Shown piece by piece: positions 44,413 through 52,666 of a DNA stretch of 64,000 nucleotides. Within the stretch, counting starts at the first letter, position 1, and each line of letters starts with the position of its first letter. The position numbers and the translations under genes were made by a program. Under the pieces are notes generated by a model. It did not search any database and had not been told where the DNA came from. It saw nothing but the letters and a program-made list of their open reading frames with translations. The DNA comes from K23-9 sp964460665 (lineage in GTDB: Bacteria; Planctomycetota; Planctomycetia; Pirellulales; Pirellulaceae): NCBI GenBank assembly GCA_964460665.1, contig CAYWSL010000005.1, forward strand, positions 1-64,000, read 5' to 3'.

Positions 44413-44565
44413 CTAGCGGCGAGCCTTCTTGACCTTTGCTCCGCCCTGGCGGACTTTGAACTTAGGATTGCTTTTGCAAATCACATAGACTCGGCCACGT
44501 CGCTTGACGACTTGGCAATCAGGGTGGCGATACTTAAGGGCGCCAATGCTGCTAACAACTTTCAT
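44413..44565 (-). CDS. rpmJ: 50S ribosomal protein L36, zinc-independent type
   Basis: A 50-residue basic protein of the large ribosomal subunit. Reading the minus strand from ATG 44565 gives MKVVSSIGALKYRHPDCQVV, then KRRGRVYVICKSNPKFKVRQ and GGAKVKKARR. This matches bL36, in the form (like E. coli YkgO) that lacks the full set of zinc-binding cysteines: only Cys17 and Cys30 are present. It stands alone rather than in a ribosomal operon, which is usual for the alternative L36, and has its own terminator. It may be the only L36 or a paralogue used under zinc limitation; the window cannot tell. Confidence 0.93.
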   Translation of the reverse strand: MKVVSSIGALKYRHPDCQVVKRRGRVYVICKSNPKFKVRQGGAKVKKARR

Positions 44566-44690
44566 CGGATCGATCTTTTGAAATGAATCGGATAGGTTGG
44601 TTCTATCGGGTTTTCTGAGTCGCGGAGTATAGCGGAAGCGGAAAAACCTTCAACGGCAAATCTTCACCCTCTCTGATCTACGAGCCCAAC

Positions 44691-45878
44691 ATGACCCGAA
44701 TAGCGTATTTTGACTGTTTAAGCGGGATTAGCGGCGATATGACGCTGGGGGCTCTGATCGATTTGGGGGTGGATCCCGCGGAAATTCAGGCCGCTGTCCA
44801 GTCCATGGGGCTGCCAGAGCTGTCGATCACGGCCAGCGAAGTCAAAAAATGTGGCTTCCGAGCCGTCCACGTCGACATCCAGCACCCTCCCGAACACGCT
44901 CACCGGCACCTGCACCATATCACCGAAATGATCGATCGGGCGGACCAGATCGACCCGGCCGCCAAGGACTTGGCCAAGAAGATCTTTGACGAAGTCGCTG
45001 TGGCCGAAGCCAAGGTCCATGGGACGACGATCAAAAAGGTCCACTTCCACGAAGTCGGAGCGATCGACAGCATTGCCGACATCGTTGGCAGCGCGGTCGC
45101 CATGCACCGACTGGGCATTGAAGCGACCATCGCGTCGCCAGTTCCGACGGGCACCGGATCGATCACCATCGCGCATGGCCGCGTGAGCGTGCCCGCGCCA
45201 GCCACGGCCGAAATCTTACGCGGCGTTCCTATCGCGCCGTGCGATATCCAGGCTGAACTGACCACGCCCACCGGAGCCGCGATCGTCAAGGCGACAGCGA
45301 TTCGGTACGGCAGCCTACCAGCAATGACAATCGAATCCGTTGGCTACGGCGCCGGCACGATGGACTTGGACGGCCAAGCCAACGTGCTGCGAGTGCTGTT
45401 GGGCGAAATTGCAGACGATGACGGCGCGACAACCAGCGTCCAATCGGATCGCGTTGTTGTCTTGGAAACCAACGTGGACGATTCGACGCCGGAACAAATG
45501 GCGGACTGCGCCGAAAGATTGATGGCGGCCGGAGCGCTGGATGTCTTTCAAGTTCCCTGCACGATGAAGAAAGGTCGCGCGGCGGTGCTGTTGTCCGTGA
45601 TCGCACCGGTTGGCCGCGTTGGCAAATTGGAACAAATTATCTTCCAGCATTCCAGCTCCATCGGGATTCGCCGCTACAGCGTCGACAGACACAAGCTACA
45701 TCGTGAAAGCCAAACGATCACGACCGAGTTTGGCGATGTTCGCGGCAAGGTCGTCAGACTTCCCAGCGGCGAAGATCGCTTGACAGTCGAAGACGACGAC
45801 GCGAAGCGGCTAGCCACCGAAAACGAAACCACCACGGCAGCGATCCGCGACGCGGCAACCGCCGCCTGGAAGAAGTAA
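44691..45878 (+). CDS. larC: Nickel pincer cofactor biosynthesis protein LarC
   Basis: A 395-residue DUF111/LarC protein, which inserts nickel into the pyridinium-dithiocarboxylate cofactor of lactate racemase-type enzymes. Recognised by the N-terminal YFDCLSGISGDMTLGALIDLG, the His-rich PPEHAHRHLHHI loop (a nickel-binding feature of the family), VHFHEVGAIDSIADIVG and VVVLETNVDDSTPEQM near the middle. The C-terminal CTP-dependent cyclometallase region is present. Here it is encoded as one frame, unlike lactobacilli where larC1 and larC2 are joined by frameshifting. No larA, larB or larE is in the window. Confidence 0.94.
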   Translation: MTRIAYFDCLSGISGDMTLGALIDLGVDPAEIQAAVQSMGLPELSITASEVKKCGFRAVHVDIQHPPEHAHRHLHHITEMIDRADQIDPAAKDLAKKIFDEVAVAEAKVHGTTIKKVHFHEVGAIDSIADIVGSAVAMHRLGIEATIASPVPTGTGSITIAHGRVSVPAPATAEILRGVPIAPCDIQAELTTPTGAAIVKATAIRYGSLPAMTIESVGYGAGTMDLDGQANVLRVLLGEIADDDGATTSVQSDRVVVLETNVDDSTPEQMADCAERLMAAGALDVFQVPCTMKKGRAAVLLSVIAPVGRVGKLEQIIFQHSSSIGIRRYSVDRHKLHRESQTITTEFGDVRGKVVRLPSGEDRLTVEDDDAKRLATENETTTAAIRDAATAAWKK

Positions 45879-45884
45879 CGCCAA

Positions 45885-46739
45885 TTAGAGCTTTCTTAGC
45901 AGCAGGACAGCGCTGTAGCAGACGACGATGCCGACGATGGCAGTCCCGAGGTAGAGAATTCGTTTCGCACTACTCATTTTGTGCTGCGCTACGATTTGCG
46001 CGATCACAATCACAAATGTGATCGTCACCATCTTGAAGGCAATCATGCCGCGAAAACCCCAGTTGTTCAAAAAGAAACGAGCCACCGGGTTTGCTTCGAC
46101 GGCACCATGCCGCAACAGTAGGTTCGTCATCACGATATCCAATACTCCTACCAAAATGAAAACCGAAACCTCGGTCTGCATCGGCAAGTGTCCGGTTAGC
46201 AAATGTCGCAACCAAAACGGAATCCGAGACGAAGCCGAACTCGATTTCTGATCGCCACCTCCGGGCTTGGTGGATTTTGCTGCCGCCTGAGGTCTTGCGC
46301 GCGATGCATCAGGGGCAGCACTTTTTGGCCTCGCCTTGTTTGTGGGCTGGGCCTTGTGTTTAGGCTGAGCCTTGCGTGTGGGCTGAGCCTTGCGTGTGGG
46401 CTGGGCCTTGCGTGTGGGCTGGGCTTTGTGTGTGGGCTGGGCTTTGTGTGTGGGCTGGGGGCGGCCTTTTGATCCCGGGGGCGTTTTCGGTTTCGGTTGG
46501 CTACTGGGCTTTGCCTTGGCAGAACCACCGCTTGGATTTTTTTTAGGCCGTTTGGGCGTCGGCTGTTTTGGCTGCCGCGAACGCGTAATCTGATCGTACG
46601 CTTGCTGCACACACTTAAAGGCCCAGGCGTCACCGCCAGCGTCAGGATGGTGCTTAGCCGCTTTCTTTCGGTAGGCACGATGGACTTCGTCAGCCGTCGC
46701 ATCCTTGTCGATCCCTAAGACATGGTATGGATCTAACAT
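45885..46739 (-). CDS. J-domain membrane protein with hexapeptide repeats
   Basis: A 284-residue protein from ATG 46739. The J-domain (1-65) has YHVLGIDKDATADEVHRAYR and the essential HPD (31-33), so it should stimulate an Hsp70 partner. A Lys/Pro/Gln-rich linker follows, including seven hexapeptide units of the PTHKAQ/PTRKAQ type. The last 100 residues hold three to four membrane helices (VSVFILVGVLDIVMTNLLL, then NPVARFFLNNWGFRGMIAFK), resembling DUF5658. This places a J-domain on the cytoplasmic face of a membrane anchor. It converges with larC. Confidence 0.85.
   Translation of the reverse strand: MLDPYHVLGIDKDATADEVHRAYRKKAAKHHPDAGGDAWAFKCVQQAYDQITRSRQPKQPTPKRPKKNPSGGSAKAKPSSQPKPKTPPGSKGRPQPTHKAQPTHKAQPTRKAQPTRKAQPTRKAQPKHKAQPTNKARPKSAAPDASRARPQAAAKSTKPGGGDQKSSSASSRIPFWLRHLLTGHLPMQTEVSVFILVGVLDIVMTNLLLRHGAVEANPVARFFLNNWGFRGMIAFKMVTITFVIVIAQIVAQHKMSSAKRILYLGTAIVGIVVCYSAVLLLRKL
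46338..46464. repeat. 18-base coding tandem repeat, about seven units
   Basis: Units of the type GTGGGCTGGGCCTTGCGT encode (minus strand) the PTRKAQ/PTHKAQ hexapeptides of the J-domain protein. Neighbouring units differ by one or two bases, so the array is young or is kept homogeneous. Confidence 0.88.
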
Positions 46740-46814
46740 CAGAAATTGCTTGTTCCTTTTCCGCCAGATCTCTACCAACGAGAGATCCTTTGTGGTGTGC
46801 CTGTCGTTTCGCGA

Positions 46815-48290
46815 CTACTTCTTTTTCTTTTGCTTACCGACGATCACTTTTTGATTTTGTTGGAAGCCTGCTTCATTGCGTTTGGCGACCAGTTGCGTTT
46901 GTAGCTTTTTAACGACCGCGGCGTACTCTGAATTCTTTGCTTGGTTTGTGAATTCGCCGGGATCGTTTTTCAAGTCATACAACTCCAAACCCTTCTCGCC
47001 AAAGCCCCACTGAGTGAATCGCCAGTCTTTGGTGCGAAGCGATTCTCCGCCACTGCGGCTGATCGTGAATGCTTGATCTTTCTTCCAGACAGACGACTCA
47101 GTGTCAGTCAGCAGCGGCTTCAGGCTCGTTCCTTGAAGCGAATCGGGAGCCGACAGGCCGGCCAGTTCGGCGAGAGTCGGATAGAGGTCAACCAGTTCCG
47201 TGATCTTTGTGGTTCCGCGGCCGTGTTGATCTTTTAGCCACGGCACGCTGATGATAAACGGTACTCGCGTCGCTTCCTCGAATAGGTGCTGCTTTTGGTA
47301 CTTGTGGTGATGCCCCAATAGGTAGCCGTGGTCGCTGGTAAATACGACGATCGTATTGTCCGCCAACCCCTTTTCTTTCAGTGCATCTAAGACGCGTCCG
47401 ACCTGCGCGTCCATGTAAGAAACGCTGGCGTAGTAGGCCTGAAGCAGGCCTTTGTGTAGCTCAGGCGTCACCCCGTACGTTGTGCTGTTGCGTTTGTAGC
47501 CACGAATGATTCCTGGGACGTCTTCCAGGTCGTCCTCGGGCACAACCGGTGCTTTCATTTCCTCGCGATCGTATAAGTCAAAGTATTTCTTTGGTGCGAC
47601 CAGGGGAACGTGCGGCCTGACGAAGCCGACGGCTAGGAAAAACGGTTTGTCTTTCACTCGGTCCAGGATCTCGATGGCACGATCCACCGCCATTCCATCG
47701 GCGTGCTGGCTGTCGCCGCCGGAGCCAACGACTCCTGCAAAGGTCTGCGAACCTTTGTCTTTTGGCGACCAGTTCGTTAGTTCTCCGGGGGCATTTTGTT
47801 CAGGAGCTTTGATGTTGATCGCTTCGTCCCAAGACAGCGGGTCGTCGCTTTCCGCGGTGCCGTCGATGATTTCAAACGGAATCCGCATATGATAAATCTT
47901 GCTGACTCTTCCCGCGTAATAGCCACTGTTGCGAAAGGTCTGCGACAGCGTCACCACATCGGGCATGCTACCTCGCAATGTGCCCGCATTGCCCAGCGTC
48001 AGATTTGAATACGGGTAAAGGCCGGACATGATCGATGCGCGTGACGAACCGCATACCGGGTACTGGCAGTGCATGTTCTGAAACTTCACGCCGCGGTCCG
48101 CCAGGCGATCCAAATGAGGAGTCTTGCACTGTTTGTGCCCAAAGCCACTAAGAGCAGTATTTAGGTCGTCCGCAATCAGGAACAGTACGTTCGGCTTGTC
48201 AGCGTGTGACCGTGTGTCAGCATGTAAGCGGGACTGCGGGGCCAGCATCGTAGTAAGCAGGCCAAGCAGAATTAGAAAAGTCGTTTTCAT
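46815..48290 (-). CDS. Secreted sulfatase, iduronate-2-sulfatase-like
   Basis: A 491-residue exported sulfatase from ATG 48290, which starts the signal peptide (MKTTFLILLGLLTTMLAP..., ending HADTRSHAD). Metal ligands Asp41-Asp42 lie in LFLIADDLN. The site to be converted to formylglycine is Cys80 in VCGSSRASIMSG, where the usual Pro of CxPxR is Ser, still allowed in the consensus. Later motifs include FLAVGFVRPHVPL, FTSDHGYLLGHHHKYQK and the Asp/His metal site. It removes sulfate from polysaccharides such as algal or animal glycans; the target is not predictable. A basic KKKK tail ends the protein. Confidence 0.93.
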   Translation of the reverse strand: MKTTFLILLGLLTTMLAPQSRLHADTRSHADKPNVLFLIADDLNTALSGFGHKQCKTPHLDRLADRGVKFQNMHCQYPVCGSSRASIMSGLYPYSNLTLGNAGTLRGSMPDVVTLSQTFRNSGYYAGRVSKIYHMRIPFEIIDGTAESDDPLSWDEAINIKAPEQNAPGELTNWSPKDKGSQTFAGVVGSGGDSQHADGMAVDRAIEILDRVKDKPFFLAVGFVRPHVPLVAPKKYFDLYDREEMKAPVVPEDDLEDVPGIIRGYKRNSTTYGVTPELHKGLLQAYYASVSYMDAQVGRVLDALKEKGLADNTIVVFTSDHGYLLGHHHKYQKQHLFEEATRVPFIISVPWLKDQHGRGTTKITELVDLYPTLAELAGLSAPDSLQGTSLKPLLTDTESSVWKKDQAFTISRSGGESLRTKDWRFTQWGFGEKGLELYDLKNDPGEFTNQAKNSEYAAVVKKLQTQLVAKRNEAGFQQNQKVIVGKQKKKK

Positions 48291-48679
48291 CTTTGATTCT
48301 CGTCTAGCCAACAGAGGCACGTCGCGTGGATTGCATAGCATACCTTAAGCCGAAATTGACCTGTGCCAAAGCTGGCAAATAACCTCGATTACTTAAACCT
48401 CGCAAAACGAATAGCAGCCTTTCAATCGAGATCAATCACCGTCTGCAGCACTAGGCCGGCGCGTTAGCGGTGTTGGGCTTAGGGCTGACGCGTCCCTGAC
48501 TCGATTCGTTGGAACACGATTTTCAACGCGTTGCTGTGAACCTGACGCGCGATGCGGTTGTCGCTTGCGATGTTGAAACGACACCATCGCCACCTTCATG
48601 GAGGTCGTCAAACGTCGCGATTTGGTGCTAAAATCGCCGACAGTCACGCACGACTTCCGCTACGACCAAACCTCGATTT
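48291..48679. other. Intergenic region between divergent genes
   Basis: No gene seen. A small imperfect hairpin (CGCGTTAGC 48460-48468 with GCTGACGCG 48484-48492) is the only structure noted. Confidence 0.4.
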
Positions 48680-48964
48680 ATGTCCGATTCAAAATCTTGT
48701 CGACTTTGTGGACGCGTCACCAAGCGTGGGACGACGGAGCATCACTTGATCCCCAGGACTTGTCATAGCAACAAGTGGTTCAAGCGGACATTTACGCGCG
48801 AAGAAATGCGCGAGACGATTTCGGTGTGCCACGATTGTCACAACGCAATCCACCGATTCATCCCCAAAGAGAAAACCTTGGGGCGTGAATTCAATACAGT
48901 GGATGCACTCTTAGCACACAGCGACCTGGCGACATTTGTCGCCTGGGTACGTAAGCAGAAGTAA
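48680..48964 (+). CDS. Small HNH-like zinc-finger protein
   Basis: A 94-residue protein with two zinc-binding pairs, Cys7-Cys10 (CRLC) and Cys50-Cys53 (CHDCH), around TEHHLIPR (19-26) and a distal NAIHRF. This is the layout of HNH nucleases, where the His of the EHHLIPR part would be catalytic and the two Cys pairs hold a structural zinc. It occurs alone, with no restriction or phage partner, so it may be a housekeeping or repair protein. Activity is inferred from the motif only. Confidence 0.8.
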   Translation: MSDSKSCRLCGRVTKRGTTEHHLIPRTCHSNKWFKRTFTREEMRETISVCHDCHNAIHRFIPKEKTLGREFNTVDALLAHSDLATFVAWVRKQK

Positions 48965-48982
48965 CCGCAGCTGAACGCTTGG

Positions 48983-49201
48983 TTAAATCACGCCACCATG
49001 AGTACGAATGGGGGTCAGGTGACTAGGCGAATCCATGAACCAGAATCGCTCCCACTCGTCAACGAGCGAACGCAGGTCTTCGGACGTGTACAGCAGTTGC
49101 TGAACGCGTCGCTCGGGACGCGGCGAATAGATCGGCAAGAAGCAACCAACCGTCGAGCTAAGACAGGCGGCTAGAAGAGCAAGTTGAATAAATCGGCGCA
49201 T
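48983..49201 (-). CDS. Small lipoprotein
   Basis: A 72-residue protein with a lipoprotein signal (MRRFIQLALLAACLSSTVGC, Cys20 to be lipidated), followed by about 50 residues without recognised domain (RVQQLLYTSEDLRSLVDEWERFW is probably helical). A perfect GGAGG Shine-Dalgarno lies eight bases before the ATG. Its function is unknown; it would be anchored in a membrane facing the periplasm. Confidence 0.82.
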   Translation of the reverse strand: MRRFIQLALLAACLSSTVGCFLPIYSPRPERRVQQLLYTSEDLRSLVDEWERFWFMDSPSHLTPIRTHGGVI

Positions 49202-49261
49202 CGAACGTTCCTCCGTGAACGATCACGATGTTTCTGAAAGTTGATTCAGAAACGGTTGCTT

Positions 49262-49639
49262 TCAGTCGGTGTCCCAACGACCACTATGGTTGCTGGCATC
49301 GTCCGACGCATCGGGTTGTTTTGCTTTCAGTGGATTGCTATCAGATTCCGGTTGGGAATCGTCCAGGTCTCGCACCTTGGCTTCCATGTATTTTCCGGGT
49401 TTGAATGTCACGACATGCTTCTTAGGCACAATGACTTCAGCGCCAGTGCGTGGGTTTCTCGCCTTGCGAGCCGCCCGCGGCTTGACCTCGAACACACCAA
49501 AGTTCCTTAGTTCGATACGACGTTCTCGTACCAATGATTCAATGATCGCGTCAAAGGTCTTTTGAACAATTTCTTTGGTCTGCTGCTGAGTCAGGCCGAC
49601 TTCCTCGGATATCGTTCGCACGATGTCTTTCTTGGTCAT
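49262..49639 (-). CDS. HU/IHF-family DNA-binding protein
   Basis: A 125-residue nucleoid protein. The HU fold covers residues 1-95: MTKKDIVRTISEEVGLTQQQ, then RRIELRNFGVFEVKPRAARK and ARNPRTGAEVIVPKKHVVTF, with the RNP tip that inserts into DNA. An acidic, Ser/Asp-rich tail of about 30 residues follows, longer than in E. coli HU. AGGAG lies five bases before the ATG. It bends DNA and organises the chromosome; HU or IHF role cannot be separated here. Confidence 0.95.
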   Translation of the reverse strand: MTKKDIVRTISEEVGLTQQQTKEIVQKTFDAIIESLVRERRIELRNFGVFEVKPRAARKARNPRTGAEVIVPKKHVVTFKPGKYMEAKVRDLDDSQPESDSNPLKAKQPDASDDASNHSGRWDTD

Positions 49640-50040
49640 CCTGGCTCCTGCTGGGACGTAGATTCGATTTCGGCGAAGTGCCGTAAACCCTTTGCCAACT
49701 TCAACTTAACAATCGCGAAAAGTCTAAGGAGGCAAATCAGGGCCGTCAACCAGCCCAGAATTACGTCTCAGCTGGGCAACAACGCCGCCACAGCCAAATT
49801 CATGTCTTTCCTGGTATCGGCAAGCTAATCGCCAGCCTTGAACTAATCCCAATATTCGTCACAAACGTTCCAATTGGTACTAATTGGCTATCTGGAAGCG
49901 TACAAATCAGGCTTTTTGAAAGCTCACTTTGATAGCTTTTGCGGAAAAGACCGGAGGGCTCGTGCCCAATGCCATCTACTTTCGTACCGCAAGGGCGCGA
50001 GCCCTCCTGTGATGGGTCGATTTTACGCGAAGGTAGCTCG
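49640..50040. other. Intergenic region between two minus-strand genes
   Basis: No gene seen. It contains an inverted repeat (49953-50007) just downstream of the S1-like gene. Confidence 0.45.
49953..50007. repeat. Inverted repeat downstream of the S1-like gene
   Basis: GGAGGGCTCGTGCCC (49953-49967) pairs with GGGCGCGAGCCCTCC (49993-50007), with one mismatch that is a G-T pair. Loop of 25 bases. It lies 34 bases after the S1 stop codon and may act as a terminator or be a REP-like element. A second small stem (GGTAG/CTACC, 50031-50044) overlaps the stop codon. Confidence 0.8.
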
Positions 50041-51675
50041 CTACCACCGCAGCCCGAATTGTTCGCCGCCGCTGTCGCGGTTGTTGCCGCCTTTTAGTGG
50101 ACCGGTGTGGGTTGCTTTGACGGCTGGCTCGCGTGGCGGTTCGATTTCTTCTTCCTTGGTTTCCGTCACAGCCCGTTCGGGTGCTTGCTGAGCCGCCTTC
50201 ATGGACAAGCCGATTTTCTGTGCGTCGCGGTCAAACGAAAGCACCTTCACTTCGACTTCTTGTCCTTCGCTGACCATCGTGTCAACGCGGGTCACGCGAT
50301 GATGAGCGATTTCACTGATGTGGACCAATCCTTCGACGCCAGCGGCCAGTCGTACGAAGCAACCGAAGTTTGCGATTCGCGTGACGGTTCCTTTATGAGT
50401 CGTGCTGACGGCGAATTCAGCCTCGGCCGTATCCCAAGGATTGTCTTGCAGGTCACGGAACGACAAACCAATCTTGCCCGTTTCCTTGTCGATCGTATCG
50501 ACTTGAACGGAGATTTTTTGGCCAACTTCCAACACTTCGCTGGGATGCTTGACACGTTCCCAGCTGAGTTTGCTGATGTGCACAAGGCCGTCGCAGCCAC
50601 CAAGGTCGACGAAGGCGCCGAAGTCCTTTAGCGACCTGACGATACCTTCTAGTTGCTGGCCAGGTTCCAAGGATGCCAACTGTGCCGCACGTTTTTCTTC
50701 GCGTTCGCGTTCTAGAATCGCACGACGGCTGAGCACCAAGTTGCCGCGTTTGACGTTGGCTTCGGTGACCAAGCAAACGAACTTTTGGTCCACGAACTCG
50801 CTTAAGTCCTCTACGCGATACTCGGTGACTTGGCTGATCGGCATGAACGCTTTGACGCTGCCGACTTTGCATTCCAGTCCGCCAGTGTTATGGCCGGTGA
50901 CCGTTGCCGTCACGACCGAGCCTTCATCCAGGTCGCCCCAATCGTTGACTTCGACTGCAGCTCCTGGCAACGTCAGCATGTACAGGCCGTCTTCGCTATT
51001 CAGGCCGCGCACCATCACTTCAACCGACTGACCGGGAACCGGCTCTTCTTCGGTGAACTGAACAAACGGTAGTACGCCTTGGTCTGGGCCGCCCAGCGAT
51101 ACGTAGACGCTATCGGAATGAATCTTGATGACTTGTCCGTGAACGCGCTGGCCTTCTTCGAGCGGTTCTTTGCGGTCAGGCATGCCGGCGCCAGCATCCA
51201 TGATGGCGTCCAAGTCGGTGCCAGCTAGCTGGGCATCCAATTCGGCTTGGATGTCGTCGGGCAGTTCTTCACGCAAGCTGGGAACGGCGACCTTCACCTT
51301 GGGCTTCTTCATCGCGGTGTTGTCACCGGACACGCCAGAAGGTTTGACTTTGTGTTTCTTCTTTTTCTTGGCAGGTTTCTTCTGGTCCACCTGCGTGTTC
51401 ATTAGTGCTTCGGTCGAAACGGTCGGCGATGCAGGTTTTGCCACGCCCAAGCCGCGCGCCGCCAACGGCCCGCTCGCACGCGCCAGCGGCGCAGATTTCG
51501 CTGCCGGTTGCTGGCCTTCGGCTGCAGCGGGAGGTTCTGCTTGCGCTGCAGGTTCTACTGGTGTTGCTTGAGCGGCAGTTTCCGCGCTCGCCGCATTGGG
51601 TTTTGCTGGCTCCGGCTTGGTGGCGTCAGCGTTGCCTGGATCGGGTGTGTCAGGATTAGGAGTTCCAGTACTCAT
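50041..51675 (-). CDS. Ribosomal protein S1-like protein with four S1 domains
   Basis: About 544 residues from ATG 51675. The N-terminal 135 residues are low-complexity (Pro/Ala/Glu, then a KKPAKKKKKHKVK basic patch). Four S1 RNA-binding domains follow: GQRVHGQVIKIHSDSVYVSL, GSVVTATVTGHNTGGLECKV, GQQLEGIVRSLKDFGAFVDL and KGTVTRIANFGCFVRLAAGV, the last two of the typical GLVHIS type. S1 proteins help mRNA bind the ribosome, which matters in a genome where Shine-Dalgarno sites are often weak. Four domains is fewer than the six of E. coli S1. A Glu/Pro/Lys-rich tail ends the protein. Confidence 0.9.
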   Translation of the reverse strand: MSTGTPNPDTPDPGNADATKPEPAKPNAASAETAAQATPVEPAAQAEPPAAAEGQQPAAKSAPLARASGPLAARGLGVAKPASPTVSTEALMNTQVDQKKPAKKKKKHKVKPSGVSGDNTAMKKPKVKVAVPSLREELPDDIQAELDAQLAGTDLDAIMDAGAGMPDRKEPLEEGQRVHGQVIKIHSDSVYVSLGGPDQGVLPFVQFTEEEPVPGQSVEVMVRGLNSEDGLYMLTLPGAAVEVNDWGDLDEGSVVTATVTGHNTGGLECKVGSVKAFMPISQVTEYRVEDLSEFVDQKFVCLVTEANVKRGNLVLSRRAILEREREEKRAAQLASLEPGQQLEGIVRSLKDFGAFVDLGGCDGLVHISKLSWERVKHPSEVLEVGQKISVQVDTIDKETGKIGLSFRDLQDNPWDTAEAEFAVSTTHKGTVTRIANFGCFVRLAAGVEGLVHISEIAHHRVTRVDTMVSEGQEVEVKVLSFDRDAQKIGLSMKAAQQAPERAVTETKEEEIEPPREPAVKATHTGPLKGGNNRDSGGEQFGLRW

Positions 51676-51924
51676 CAAATTAGCTTGGCTTGGGAGCGCG
51701 AATGAAGTCAGTGGGTAACGCGGAACCGCCGCGCTGCCGAAGACGATCATTGTAATACGATCGCCGTGTCTTCGGCCCGGCAGTCTAGCAATTCGCGTGT
51801 CTCGCCGGTAGTCTTCGCTAAGTGAAGTTGACGTTAGTTTAGGCATGTAGTTTAGGCCTGCATTTTGCAAGGCTTTCTGCGTTTTGCCTACTTGCAAAGT
51901 CCAATACACGGAGTTTACCTGCAA

Positions 51925-52440
51925 ATGCCCCAGATCTTGTCACATGCCCGCACCGCAATGAACTCGTTTTCGCCCGACCTGGCGACCGCCATCGAGCAGG
52001 CCGAATTGCCAGGCCTGGACGAAGGACCAACGGACGTGACGCTTCAAAAGCTATTGAAGTCCGCCGAGATCCAGCAGCATCTGGGGGATGCAACACGCCG
52101 TTGTCACGACGAATGCATCAGTGGCCTTTGGTTGCTTGCCGGCGATTTGGACCGCAGCCACACGATCAGCCAAGACATCGGATCATCTGAAGGCAGTTTT
52201 CTGCACGGCATCATGCACCGCCGCGAGGGAGACTTTGGTAACGCCAAGTATTGGTTCCGTCGGGTTGGCGATCATCCTGTCTTCGCGCAGATAGCCGATG
52301 AAGCCGGGTCGATCTACTCCAGTCCAACCGAATTCGTCGACGCTTGCCAAAACGCAAGCTCGCAAGACCAAGTGCTCGCGTGCCAACAGACACAGTGGAT
52401 CGAATGGCAATGCTTGATGTCCTACATCATCGCAGGTTGA
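51925..52440 (+). CDS. Hypothetical protein, cytoplasmic, unknown function
   Basis: A protein of about 171 residues from ATG 51925 (ATG 51958 is an alternative). No signal peptide or membrane helix. The region SFLHGIMHRREGDFGNAKYWFRRVGDHPVF is well-formed, with conserved-looking His, Arg and Trp, and reminds of short TPR/Sel1-like helical repeats; the C-terminus is QWIEWQCLMSYIIAG. I do not know its function. It is divergent from the S1-like gene (about 250 bases between starts) and converges on the giant membrane protein across a tandem repeat. Confidence 0.72.
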   Translation: MPQILSHARTAMNSFSPDLATAIEQAELPGLDEGPTDVTLQKLLKSAEIQQHLGDATRRCHDECISGLWLLAGDLDRSHTISQDIGSSEGSFLHGIMHRREGDFGNAKYWFRRVGDHPVFAQIADEAGSIYSSPTEFVDACQNASSQDQVLACQQTQWIEWQCLMSYIIAG

Positions 52441-52470
52441 CCCTTGTCACTGCATCCTACAGCCAGCATC

Positions 52471-52658
52471 CTGGGCTCTGAACTCTGGGNNNNNNNNNNN
52501 NNNNNNNNNNNNNNNNNNNNNNNNNNNNNNNNNNNNNNNNNNNNNNNNNNNNNNNNNNNNNNNNNNNNNNNNNNNNNNNNNNNNNNNNNTCTGAACTCTG
52601 GGCTCTGAACTCTGGGCTCTGAACTCTGGGCTCTGCGTTCTGACCTCTGCGCTCTGAA
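52471..52658. repeat. 14-base tandem repeat broken by an assembly gap (52490-52589 N)
   Basis: CTCTGAACTCTGGG units lie on both sides of 100 N (one before, three clean and two diverged after). The array starts nine bases after the end of the giant membrane protein gene, seen on its own strand. True copy number is unknown. Confidence 0.92.
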
Positions 52659-52666
52659 ACGTCTCG

